From: Nostoc favosum CHAB5714
Lineage (GTDB): Bacteria; Cyanobacteriota; Cyanobacteriia; Cyanobacteriales; Nostocaceae
Direction of reading: 5' to 3'
NCBI RefSeq assembly: GCF_020829495.1
Contig: NZ_JAIVFQ010000035.1
Coordinates: 1 to 64,000 of the forward strand
Length of the DNA stretch: 64,000 nt
The notes below the pieces were generated by a model that was given only the letters and a program-made list of their open reading frames with translations, ran no database searches and was not told the DNA's origin. Positions within the stretch are counted from its first letter, which is position 1. Each line of letters opens with the position of its first letter. The translations under genes were made by a program, and so were the position numbers. This document shows, in pieces, positions 1 to 7,310 of the stretch.

Positions 1-106
1 TCCCTCATCTCCCCCTGCTCCCTCATCTCCCCCTGCTCCCTCATCTCCCCCTGCTCCCTCATCTCCCCCTGCTCCCTCATCTCCCCCTGCTCCCTCATCT
101 CCCCCT
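1..106. repeat. 18-bp tandem repeat array
   Basis: About six head-to-tail copies of CTCCCTCATCTCCCCCTG begin at or before the window edge and stop next to the stop codon of the minus-strand glycosyltransferase at 108. The same GATGAGGGAG-type repeat recurs at 58809-58851, inside the tgt tail near 14350 and in the proline-rich linker of the kinase near 59960. It is typical of short tandem repeats of filamentous cyanobacteria. Confidence 0.9.
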
Positions 107-107
107 C

Positions 108-1295
108 TTACATCAACTCCATCTCCCGCAACCCCTGGCGTAGTCTCTTCGCCTCTTCGGGATTATACCTTTCATGAAGGGCGATCGCTTTTCTAAAAGC
201 TGTTAAACTATCTTGATGATTGCCAACTTTGAGCAACACTACTCCTAAATTTTGATAGGCTTCGGCATAGTTGGGATTTAACTCAATTGCATTTTGATAA
301 TATGCGATCGCATCTGTAAATAAACCCAAAGCTTTAAATATCATCGCCAAATTATAATGTCCAAAAACAAAATTAGGGTCAATTTTCAAAGTTGTGGCGT
401 AAGCAGTTTTCGCACCGTTTAAATCTCCTGCTGCTTTGAGTAAGTTACCCAAGTTAATGTATGCTCCAAGTTTGAGCATAGGGTAAATTGGCAATTTGAT
501 CGCAGCTTGATAATGAGAAATAGCCTGTGGGGATTTTTGCAACCGACTGTAAGCAATGCCTAAATGGTAATGGAGTTCATATAAAATATCGTAGTTTTCT
601 TCAGCACCGATGATTCCTCGTCTAAGCAACTCCATACCTTGGGTAATTTTCCCAGTTTCCACATACAATGCCCCTAATTTACTGCAAACATAGGGGTCAT
701 CAGGATGAGTAGCGAGAAACCCTTCCATTGCTGTAGCTGCTTTAGCATATTTGTTATTTTGAGCGATCGCACTTTTTTGATATCCTACGTGTAAAAGTGC
801 CACTCCTGGTAAATAACCTACTTGCCAATGGGGTTCTTTGTTTATAATTGCTGACACACTATCATCCACTAGGGCATGATAAGGACGGTCAAAGCGAATA
901 TCTGGATGATTGCGGAACAGCCTGGAAACCAGAGAATAGGGAGATTGTTCTGCACCAATCTCGTGGCGGACGAGGTTGATGAGCAGGTATTCATCTCTTG
1001 CGATCGCCTCTCGCAACTGCGGTACAATTCCTGGTGTGAGAGTTTCATCAGCATCTAATACCAAAATCCAATCACCAGTGACATATTTTAGAGCTGCATT
1101 ACGGGCAGCACTGAAGTCATTACACCATTTAAAATGATAGACTTTTGCACCGAGTTGTTGGGCAATATTGGGAGTGCGATCGATTGAGCCTGTATCCAAG
1201 ACTACCATTTCATCCACCACTTTTCGGACACTGCTCAGGCATTTAGGCAGTGTTGCTGCTTCATTTTTCACAATCATGCACAGACTGAGTTTCAT
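108..1295 (-). CDS. Family 2 glycosyltransferase with C-terminal TPR repeats
   Basis: Predicted to transfer sugars from nucleotide-activated donors in the cytoplasm; the acceptor is unknown. The N-terminal ~180 residues are a GT-A domain with the opening MIVKNEAATLP, the VVLDTGSIDRT segment and the metal-binding VLDADE motif. The second half is at least four tetratricopeptide repeats (for example the units around LGNLLKAAGDLNGA, LAMIFKALGLFTDA and LGVVLLKVGNHQDS), suggesting protein contacts. The frame opens at 1343, but the start at 1295 (MKLSLCMIVKNEA) fits the family, since the glycosyltransferase fold begins at once. The stop abuts the 18-bp array. Family is clear, substrate unknown. Confidence 0.88.
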   Translation of the reverse strand: MKLSLCMIVKNEAATLPKCLSSVRKVVDEMVVLDTGSIDRTPNIAQQLGAKVYHFKWCNDFSAARNAALKYVTGDWILVLDADETLTPGIVPQLREAIARDEYLLINLVRHEIGAEQSPYSLVSRLFRNHPDIRFDRPYHALVDDSVSAIINKEPHWQVGYLPGVALLHVGYQKSAIAQNNKYAKAATAMEGFLATHPDDPYVCSKLGALYVETGKITQGMELLRRGIIGAEENYDILYELHYHLGIAYSRLQKSPQAISHYQAAIKLPIYPMLKLGAYINLGNLLKAAGDLNGAKTAYATTLKIDPNFVFGHYNLAMIFKALGLFTDAIAYYQNAIELNPNYAEAYQNLGVVLLKVGNHQDSLTAFRKAIALHERYNPEEAKRLRQGLREMELM

Positions 1296-2134
1296 ATTGC
1301 CAATAAATTCTGGTTCAAACTTTTTGCTTACTGTAGTGACCAACTTTTATTTTGTGCCGATATAGCATCAGACCATCATAAGGCGAGTTTTTAATAAACG
1401 ACAGTCATTAGTCATTAGTCATTTGTCATTTGTCAAGAGTTACTCTCCCCCAGCTAGAACTGCCTTATCCCAACGACTTGCTCATAGCATTGCAAGGGAG
1501 GGGGTATGCACCAATGACGAATGACTAATGACTACTTAATTAAAAATTCTTAAATTTTACTTGTAATATCATGTCCGCATAATTAGTTATGATTCCCACA
1601 GTCATTGCACCCCACCCCTCCCGAAGAGCGGGGAGGGGATTAAGGGATGGGGTTTTTCGGGTTTAATAAGTAATCAAGCGGACATGATATAAGACAAGCT
1701 GACTGAAACGAACTCAAGATATATTTATTTTGATTTTTTGATAATTTTTATAAATAAGGCTAAAAAATCTTAACAGGCTGAGTCTCTACAAGGCTTGCTA
1801 TATCAAGCTATAAAGTGTAATTTTGATTCGTGTCATACTACTATTTACCGACAATGGTGAACCGAGTCGATTTAAAATCATAGAAAATCGCTTCTTCACT
1901 CTACCTAATCTTCTAATATGTGTACACTCGAAATAATAAAATTATCGGGCGTTGCTGAATAAGTGGATGAATGTTTCACGCAAAAGCGCAAATACACAAA
2001 GGAAAATCTCTAAAATTATCTCGCATTTATCCAACGTAATTTATCTAATATATGTTAGGTAATGATTAAGAATATTTTCAACTAAATATTAACCATTTTT
2101 AATGGTTATATAACTCTTATCCACATTATATATA
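1296..2134. other. Long intergenic region with short repeats and a MITE
   Basis: Between two divergently oriented genes. It holds heptameric repeats of the GTCATTA type (about 1403-1436, again about 1508-1535), a small inverted-repeat element (1566-1690, listed separately) and about 440 bp of AT-rich sequence before pxcA in which I see no gene. Confidence 0.7.
1566..1690. mobile_element. MITE-like element with ATATCATGTCCGC terminal inverted repeats
   Basis: A 125-bp unit ends in perfect 13-bp inverted repeats: ATATCATGTCCGC at 1566-1578 and its complement at 1678-1690. The middle is a GC-rich hairpin (CCCACCCCTCCCGAAG / CGGGGAGGGG). Relatives in this window: 51546-51680 in the opposite sense with a degenerate far end, and a one-end fragment at 47731-47773. 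No coding capacity, so any mobility would depend on a transposase in trans. Confidence 0.75.
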
Positions 2135-3421
2135 ATGAAAAATTCCTTCGCCAGAACAGCAAATTTACTTCGCCAAAATCTCAAATATTATTTGCGATCG
2201 CTTAACGTTTGGTTTTTAGATACACCAGAAAGGGCACTCTTAGAAGCTCAACAAGCAGCTCAGAGAATTAAAAACATTGAGATAGAACATTTTGAAGGCA
2301 AGAAAATATCTTCACGATCAGTAAATTATACTGAAAATGTGATGTCTTATTGGCAAGGATACCTCGATAAGAACTTAACTACTATCAAAGTAAGACTTAT
2401 AGAGTTTCGGCTTAGTCGGAAAATTTTAAATCTCTCTAATTCCGTATTGTTAGAACAATTGAAAATTATTGATGAAGTTGTAGAGAAGTACGCTATAAAA
2501 GATGAAATAATTAGCAACAAGGCGTTAGTATCAACTTCTCAAACACTACAAATTAACCAGAGCGAAATCAACAAACAGCCATTATCTAATATTGATAATA
2601 TCCGACCTAAACTTCCATCTCAACAAACTAGATTATTATCGAGGTCAATGGGTCAAAGACTTAATAGAATCAAAGCAGATATTACACCGCAGACGGAAGA
2701 AGAGTTTGTCAGAAATTACCGACTTTCTAAAAATAGGACAAGAATTGCCATTAGATTTATACTAACGTTAATTATTGTTCCATTTTTAACTCAGCAATTA
2801 TCTAAAGAGTTTTTAGTATATCCCATATTAGAAAGAAGCAGAGAAAACAATATAAATCAAATTTTTATTAATTCTGATATGGAAAAAGAAGTTCTCCATG
2901 AATTACATAATTATCAACAAAGCCTGATGTTTGAATATTTACTAAATCAAGCACCACCAATTTCTTCAGAAGTAATAAAAGAAAAGATAAAAAACAAAGC
3001 CATTGAGATAGCTGAGGAATTTCACATAAAATATAATAGTGCTATTAGTAATGTCTTCGCTGATTTAATATCACTAATTTATTTTAGTATAATTGTCATC
3101 ATAAGCAAAAAAGAAATTGTAATTGTGAAATCTTTTCTAGATAATATTGTTTATGGACTAAGCGATAGTGCCAAGGCCTTTTTAATTATTCTCTCTACAG
3201 ATATATTTTTAGGATTTCACTCACCAGATGGGTGGAAGGTTATTCTTGAAGGATTAGCAGAACATTTAGGACTGCCGGCCAATAGAAATATAATATTTTT
3301 CTTTATCGCTACATTTCCGGTGATTTTAAACACTATCTTTAAATACTGGATATTCCGCTATCTGAGTCGCTTATCACCGTCGGCATTAGCTACGTTAAAA
3401 GAGATGGACGAGAGTAATTGA
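2135..3421 (+). CDS. pxcA: Proton extrusion protein PxcA (CemA family)
   Basis: Inner-membrane protein needed for light-induced proton extrusion in cyanobacteria, homologous to chloroplast CemA; it indirectly affects CO2 and nitrate uptake. The N-terminal half is soluble and charged, containing the LNVWFLDTPERALLEAQQAA region. From about residue 205 there are four likely membrane segments (around IRFILTLIIVPFL, LISLIYFSIIVIIS, FLIILSTDIFLGF and NIIFFFIATFPVILN). The C-terminal GFHSPDGWKVILEGLAEHLG and the final RYLSRLSPSALATL are family hallmarks. Length 428 is within the usual range. It stands alone with a long AT-rich upstream region and no obvious Shine-Dalgarno. Confidence 0.93.
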   Translation: MKNSFARTANLLRQNLKYYLRSLNVWFLDTPERALLEAQQAAQRIKNIEIEHFEGKKISSRSVNYTENVMSYWQGYLDKNLTTIKVRLIEFRLSRKILNLSNSVLLEQLKIIDEVVEKYAIKDEIISNKALVSTSQTLQINQSEINKQPLSNIDNIRPKLPSQQTRLLSRSMGQRLNRIKADITPQTEEEFVRNYRLSKNRTRIAIRFILTLIIVPFLTQQLSKEFLVYPILERSRENNINQIFINSDMEKEVLHELHNYQQSLMFEYLLNQAPPISSEVIKEKIKNKAIEIAEEFHIKYNSAISNVFADLISLIYFSIIVIISKKEIVIVKSFLDNIVYGLSDSAKAFLIILSTDIFLGFHSPDGWKVILEGLAEHLGLPANRNIIFFFIATFPVILNTIFKYWIFRYLSRLSPSALATLKEMDESN

Positions 3422-3470
3422 TAATTCGTAATTCGTACTTCGTAATTCGTAATTTGTAATTCATAATTAT
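3422..3470. repeat. GTAATTC-type short tandem repeat
   Basis: Imperfect copies of AATTCGTAATTCGTA directly follow the pxcA stop. The same unit occurs at 18553-18590, 18868-18900 and 56910-56950. Confidence 0.8.
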
Positions 3471-3532
3471 TTTGGCGTATTTGTCTCCTGATTCGCTAGG
3501 CTATGTATATCCTGGTTCTTCTGAAGCGTACT

Positions 3533-4015
3533 ATGGATTTTGAAAGCAAAGCCAATGCCCCAACTCCCACAGACAACATAGAGTTTGCTCAACCAACTAC
3601 TAGCCGTAAGCCATTAGAATTGCTGCGAGATACTGAGGCTTTACTACGCCGCCCAACCGTAGCAACACTGTCGCCGATTTTGCCACCAAAACTGAGCAAT
3701 AAGTTCCAAGCAACGTCATCTTTGGCAGATGATTCTTTTAAGGAATTGGCAGAAATTGACCTAGACAGTATTAGTGATTTTGAACTGCGACATGCACGAA
3801 TTGGTGTTGGCTTAAGCTTTGTTGGTTTTGGGGCGCTGATGATATTAGTACTGCTGCTGTACTTAAACACGTTGCGTCCAGAACTCAGTACGGGTGAGCA
3901 AATTCGGCAATACTGGTATCAATATGTTTTGTTTGTCAGTTTGGGTGTTACAGGGATGTTTATGTTGGGCCGTGAAGCGATGCGTCCTATGCCAAGGCGA
4001 CGGAAATCAAAATAG
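3533..4015 (+). CDS. Conserved hypothetical protein with two membrane segments
   Basis: I do not recognise a named family. The first ~95 residues are soluble and rich in Pro, Thr and Ser. Two hydrophobic helices follow: around VGLSFVGFGALMILVLLLYL and YVLFVSLGVTGMFMLG. A short basic tail (RPMPRRRKSK) ends it, suggesting the C-terminus is cytoplasmic. The frame is open from 3503 (MYILVLLKRT), but I prefer the ATG at 3533 (MDFESKANAPTP) because the preceding residues come from sequence close to the repeat-rich spacer; the choice is uncertain. Coding character is convincing; function unknown. Confidence 0.65.
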   Translation: MDFESKANAPTPTDNIEFAQPTTSRKPLELLRDTEALLRRPTVATLSPILPPKLSNKFQATSSLADDSFKELAEIDLDSISDFELRHARIGVGLSFVGFGALMILVLLLYLNTLRPELSTGEQIRQYWYQYVLFVSLGVTGMFMLGREAMRPMPRRRKSK

Positions 4016-4106
4016 CAAGTGCTGAGTAAAAGTAATTCGTAATACCTTACGGCTTCGCGTAGCGTTTCACAGGAAAGGTTTCTCTACGCGATGCTGCACC
4101 TACCTT

Positions 4107-4313
4107 GCTTATGAAGAAGTTTTCAACAACACTAGTACAGAATGGGCCCCGTGGTATATTATTCCTGCCGATCGCAAATGGTTTACACGCCTGACTGTTG
4201 CCAATATCATCTGCACAAAATTACAAGAACTCAATCTGCAATACCCGACAATTAGTGAGGAACATAAACAGCAACTTTTGCAGGCAAAACGCATTTTAGA
4301 ACAGGAGGATTGA
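4107..4313 (+). pseudogene. Remnant of polyphosphate kinase 2 (PPK2), C-terminal part
   Basis: From 4107 the plus strand reads AYEEVFNNTSTEWAPWYIIP, then ADRKWFTRLTVANIICTKLQ and a charged end ...QAKRILEQED before TGA at 4311-4313. This matches the end of PPK2-type polyphosphate:nucleotide phosphotransferases, whose STEWAPWYVIPAD-KWFTR segment is highly conserved. Everything upstream, including the Walker motifs, is missing. Immediately before it (about 4040-4100) is a dispersed cyanobacterial repeat (GGCTTCGCGTAGCG type), so the gene seems to have been truncated at or near that repeat. No plausible start codon. Non-functional. Confidence 0.72.
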
Positions 4314-4330
4314 GTTATTCTTTTAATAAA

Positions 4331-4355
4331 GAAAGAAAGAAAGAAAGAAAGAAAG
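4331..4355. repeat. GAAA tetranucleotide microsatellite
   Basis: Six consecutive GAAA units lie between the PPK2 remnant and the CheB-like gene. A run of this kind can change length by slippage. It lies about 90-110 bp upstream of the CheB-like frame. Confidence 0.85.
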
Positions 4356-4442
4356 GGTTAAAATAACATAAATATGCTGTATAATATATTTGGATTAAAG
4401 ATGAATTTTAAATTTATTAATGATTTTTGTAACTAAAGAAGT

Positions 4443-4829
4443 TTGTCTGATAGTGACAGCCAAAAAATCATGACTCAGATGGCAGAAAATGCCAAAAATC
4501 ATCTACCTCACTTTAATAATGCTGCCTTTGATGTTGTGGCGATCGCAGCCTCAGCAGGAGGTCTAACTGCTTTAATTAAATTGCTATCGATACCTTCAGA
4601 ATTTACAGCCGCGATCGCCATTGTGCTAACTGGAACGGGTAGCGACGGCGCGATGGGAGTAGAAGCAATTAAAAAAATGGGCGGTATCATCATTGTTCAA
4701 GACGTAAAAACCGCCGAATTTTCCGGGATGCCTTCCGCCGCAATTCCAACTGGCAATGTAGATTTTATTCTCCCCCTCGATGAAATCTCCAGCGCCCTGG
4801 TAACTTTGGTCATGGGAGAATGTTACTAA
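4443..4829 (+). CDS. CheB-type methylesterase domain with internal deletion (probably inactive)
   Basis: Both ends of a CheB catalytic domain are present: the nucleophile loop VVAIAASAGGLTALIKLL (Ser at residue 37) and the C-terminal IVLTGTGSDGAMGVEAIKKM (Asp at residue 68), then AEFSGMPSAAIPTGNVDFIL. In family members these are separated by roughly 80-100 residues that carry the catalytic His; here they are joined directly at PSEFTAAIA/IVLTGTG (about 4608-4622) with the frame kept. The triad would therefore lack His. Start is TTG at 4443 or ATG at 4470. There is no receiver domain and no chemotaxis neighbour. It may be a decayed gene or a small repurposed protein. Confidence 0.7.
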   Translation: MSDSDSQKIMTQMAENAKNHLPHFNNAAFDVVAIAASAGGLTALIKLLSIPSEFTAAIAIVLTGTGSDGAMGVEAIKKMGGIIIVQDVKTAEFSGMPSAAIPTGNVDFILPLDEISSALVTLVMGECY

Positions 4830-5402
4830 GCTGAGGGGCTGAAGAAATATATTTTAAAATGCAACTTGGTGTCAACATAGTTTAAGTTATATCTTGCACC
4901 TGCCCACTTTCCCGCCAGAGAATAAATTCTCTGGCTAATAGCGTAAGTCCACTAAGCGTGGACTCCAATCCTTCCTTATTCAGTCTTCAATAGATAGACT
5001 TTAGCTATCAGCCTCAGAATTAATTCTGAGGCGGTTGTTGGGACTGGTGCAAGTTCTGAGTTAACGTCATTAATGAGGCTCAGAACTCCTTTAATGAGTC
5101 TTTGATACTCATTAATGAGGCTTAGAACTCCTTTAATGAGTCTTTTTTGCTCATTAATGAGGCTTAGAACTCCTTTAATGAGTCTTTGATACTCATTAAT
5201 GAGGCTTAGAACTCCTTTAATGAGTCTTTGATACTCATTAATGAGGCTCAGAACTCCTTTAATGAGTCTTTGATACTCATTAATGAGGCTCAGAACTCCT
5301 TTAATGAGTCTTTGATACTCGCAGACGCAGTTCAGAACTCCATTCCTTTGCCCCCAGCCCTCTGCCCCTACCCTATGACTTCCCCAGAAAAAGACCCCGA
5401 AT
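4830..5402. other. Intergenic region dominated by a 42-bp tandem array
   Basis: About 240 bp without visible features follow the CheB-like gene, then the 42-bp array at 5071-5320, then a short linker and an AATCCAAA-type repeat (5410-5433) at the start of the miaE-like gene. Confidence 0.75.
5071..5320. repeat. 42-bp tandem repeat, six copies
   Basis: Units begin at 5071, 5113, 5155, 5197, 5239 and 5281, each starting TAATGAGGCT(C/T)AGAACTCC and containing a second TTAATGAGTC half. The third-copy spacer differs (TTTTTTGC instead of TTGATAC). As 42 is a multiple of three, the array is open on both strands: on the minus strand it reads EYQRLIKGVLSLIN repeated inside a 146-codon frame (4976-5416), and on the plus strand LINEAQNSFNESLI. 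I annotate it as a repeat, not a gene. Confidence 0.9.
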
Positions 5403-6041
5403 TTGAAAAAATCCAAAATCCAAAATCCAAAATTGATTGACTCTGTGCTTACTCAGTTACCAACTATCAACGCCCTGAAACAACCCACTAGCTCTGCTTG
5501 GGTTGAACAAGCAATCGCTAATTTAGACATCATCTTACTCGACCACTCGCACTGTGAACGCAAAGCAGCAGGCGTAGCCTTGAACATGATGTTTCGCTAC
5601 CCTTCCAATACTAAAATGGTTCGGGAATTAACTGCGATCGCCCGCGAAGAACTAGAACACTTTGAGCTAGTTAACCAATGGTTAGAACGCCGGAATATTC
5701 CCCTAGCTCCCCTACCACCGCCTCCCTACGGCGCGGGTTTAAAAGCTGCTGTCCGCCCCAAAGAACCTGAGCGATTTCTGGATTCCTTACTAGTCACTGG
5801 TTTAATAGAAGCTCGCTCTCACGAACGCCTGGGATTATTAGCTGCTCACTGTCCAGAGCCAGAGTTAGCAAAATTTTATCGTGGGCTAATGGCATCCGAA
5901 GCGCGTCACTACGGTATATATTGGGTTTTAGCTGCTACTTATTTCGACAAAGAAATTGTCATGCAACGGCTTGATGAATTAGCAATTGTCGAAAGTGAGT
6001 TGCTGGCGACTTTGCACCCAGAACCTAGAATTCACAGTTAG
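5403..6041 (+). CDS. miaE: tRNA-(ms2io6A)-hydroxylase MiaE-like
   Basis: Non-haem di-iron enzyme predicted to hydroxylate the isopentenyl group of 2-methylthio-N6-isopentenyladenosine at tRNA position 37. The ferritin-like four-helix fold carries the expected metal ligands: an early Glu and a later His in CERKAAGVALN and AREELEHFELVNQWL, then LIEARSHERLGLLA and SEARHYGIYW. Length about 200 residues matches the family. The frame opens with TTG at 5403, but the first ~14 codons run through an AATCCAAA repeat, so a later start (TTG 5433 or GTG 5445) is likely; the true start is undecided. No evident operon partner upstream. Confidence 0.88.
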   Translation: MKKSKIQNPKLIDSVLTQLPTINALKQPTSSAWVEQAIANLDIILLDHSHCERKAAGVALNMMFRYPSNTKMVRELTAIAREELEHFELVNQWLERRNIPLAPLPPPPYGAGLKAAVRPKEPERFLDSLLVTGLIEARSHERLGLLAAHCPEPELAKFYRGLMASEARHYGIYWVLAATYFDKEIVMQRLDELAIVESELLATLHPEPRIHS

Positions 6042-6059
6042 TAGACTAAGGTAACAGAT

Positions 6060-6464
6060 ATGAAGCTTCAGTTAACACACCTGAGACTGCTTGTCTCCAA
6101 CTATAAAGATTCTTTTCTGTTCTACCGGGATCTGCTGAAATTTGATGTCGATTGGGGCGATGAAGATAGCGGATATGCTGAGTTTAATACCGGATATCTT
6201 AAGCTCGGTTTGTTCAAAAAAGAATTAATGGCTGAAGTAGTTCCAAGAATCGAACAGCCTTCATATATTGCCAATCGAGATAAAATTGTCTTGATTTTCG
6301 CAGTCGATAACGTGGATGAGGTCTATGAGCAAGTAAAAGTTCAGAATGCGATCGTTGTAACTCAACCACAAGATCGCCCCGACTGGGGAATCCGCACAGC
6401 TCATTTTCGCGATCCTGATGGCAATCTCATCGAAATCTACAACAATTTAGGAATTGTCAGTTAA
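6060..6464 (+). CDS. VOC (glyoxalase/bleomycin resistance) family protein
   Basis: Small 134-residue metal-binding fold with the two beta-alpha-beta-beta-beta modules of the vicinal-oxygen-chelate superfamily. Seen: the opening LTHLRLLVSNYKDSFLFYRD, a central metal-site region FNTGYLKLGLF, and the C-terminal TAHFRDPDGNLIEIYNN whose Glu is a usual metal ligand. It follows miaE by 18 bp on the same strand and may be cotranscribed. The substrate cannot be told: lactoylglutathione lyase, antibiotic-binding and dioxygenase-like members share this signature. Confidence 0.82.
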   Translation: MKLQLTHLRLLVSNYKDSFLFYRDLLKFDVDWGDEDSGYAEFNTGYLKLGLFKKELMAEVVPRIEQPSYIANRDKIVLIFAVDNVDEVYEQVKVQNAIVVTQPQDRPDWGIRTAHFRDPDGNLIEIYNNLGIVS

Positions 6465-6635
6465 AAGTTCGCTGTTAGTTTGATTTATTATTGCCCACTT
6501 ACTTATTGCACTATCAATACGTCCCCCTACAATTTTAGGCATTTCTAGCCTTCCAAATTCCTTGGTCATTAAAGCTAGAATAATGTTTAATTACAGTTCT
6601 AATCAGGCTAGCTTACACTATTCAGGTTCACTGTC

Positions 6636-6785
6636 TATAGCGCTTCTCGAATGGAAGCAATACACTTTGACCTCTCTCCAAACCTCTCTCCTAAAAGGAG
6701 AGAGGCTTTGAGTCTTACTCCCCTTCCCTTGCAGGGAAGGGGCTGGGGGTTAGGTCTGTATTTCATGCAATTGAGAACCGCTATA
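6636..6785. mobile_element. MITE-like element with TATAGCG-TTCTC ends
   Basis: Left end TATAGCGCTTCTCGAAT (6636-6652) and the complement of the right end, TATAGCGGTTCTCAATT, form an imperfect terminal inverted repeat. The inside has two hairpins: CTCTCTCC / GGAGAGAG and CCCCTTCCCTTGC / GCAGGGAAGGGG. A related right end (GAGAACCGCTATA) lies at 35883-35895. Confidence 0.6.
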
Positions 6786-7093
6786 TATAGGATGCTGGCT
6801 TTTTCTTCAGCACTCTATTCATAAAACCAATAACCAAAATATAAAAAATTGGCGCAATTTTTGGTATGATTAATGTCTATAATAACTTCAGAGAAATTGT
6901 ATCATTTAGATTTGAATTAAGCCTTAAAATTCCTGATTAGTTTTTCCCATAAAATAATTTATTCGCTTAAACATATCTTTAAATTTTTTTAACTGATTTT
7001 TGTATTAGTACCAGCATCTACAAATTTGCTTTTATTACTTATTTTATAAAAATCACTCTTATATTTTATTTTTTTACCTTTTAAGGGTGCGAT

Positions 7094-7123
7094 TAAATAA
7101 ATCTGCGATCGCAGATTTATTTA
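7094..7123. repeat. Perfect 30-bp palindrome centred on HIP1
   Basis: AAATCTGCGATCGCAGATTT extends by five matching bases on each side, giving a 30-bp perfect palindrome around GCGATCGC. It lies 188 bp upstream of the phoX-like gene. It could be a protein-binding site, a cruciform or an expanded HIP1 site; the sequence does not decide. Confidence 0.85.
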
Positions 7124-7310
7124 TCCAGTACCAGGATTTAGGTAGTGGTATTATATAACCTTGTATACAGAAATGTTACTTGTTTTGGTAAATTTTTATG
7201 TAAGTTTAGATTGGATTAACTAACCCTAAATTAAATAAAGCATTACCCAAACTTAATCAAAATCAAATATTTTTTATTAAGCATTATATTTAAGTAACCA
7301 AACCATCCTC

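Larger units (their letters stand above)
6465..7310. other. Long AT-rich intergenic region with an inverted-repeat element
   Basis: 846 bp with no gene. It contains a MITE-like unit at 6636-6785 and a perfect 30-bp palindrome at 7094-7123, both listed separately. The last ~180 bp before the phoX-like gene should hold its promoter; I could not assign a Pho box with confidence. Confidence 0.7.

Noticed and set aside
1-106. CRISPR-like array
   Set aside because: Units are directly adjacent with no unique spacers, so this is a tandem repeat. The same holds for the arrays at 5071, 14412, 52311 and 58857.
4976-5416. Minus-strand 146-codon frame with EYQRLIKGVLSLIN repeats
   Set aside because: The frame exists because a 42-bp repeat has no stops; no ribosome site or homologue recognised. 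Kept as a finding, not a gene.
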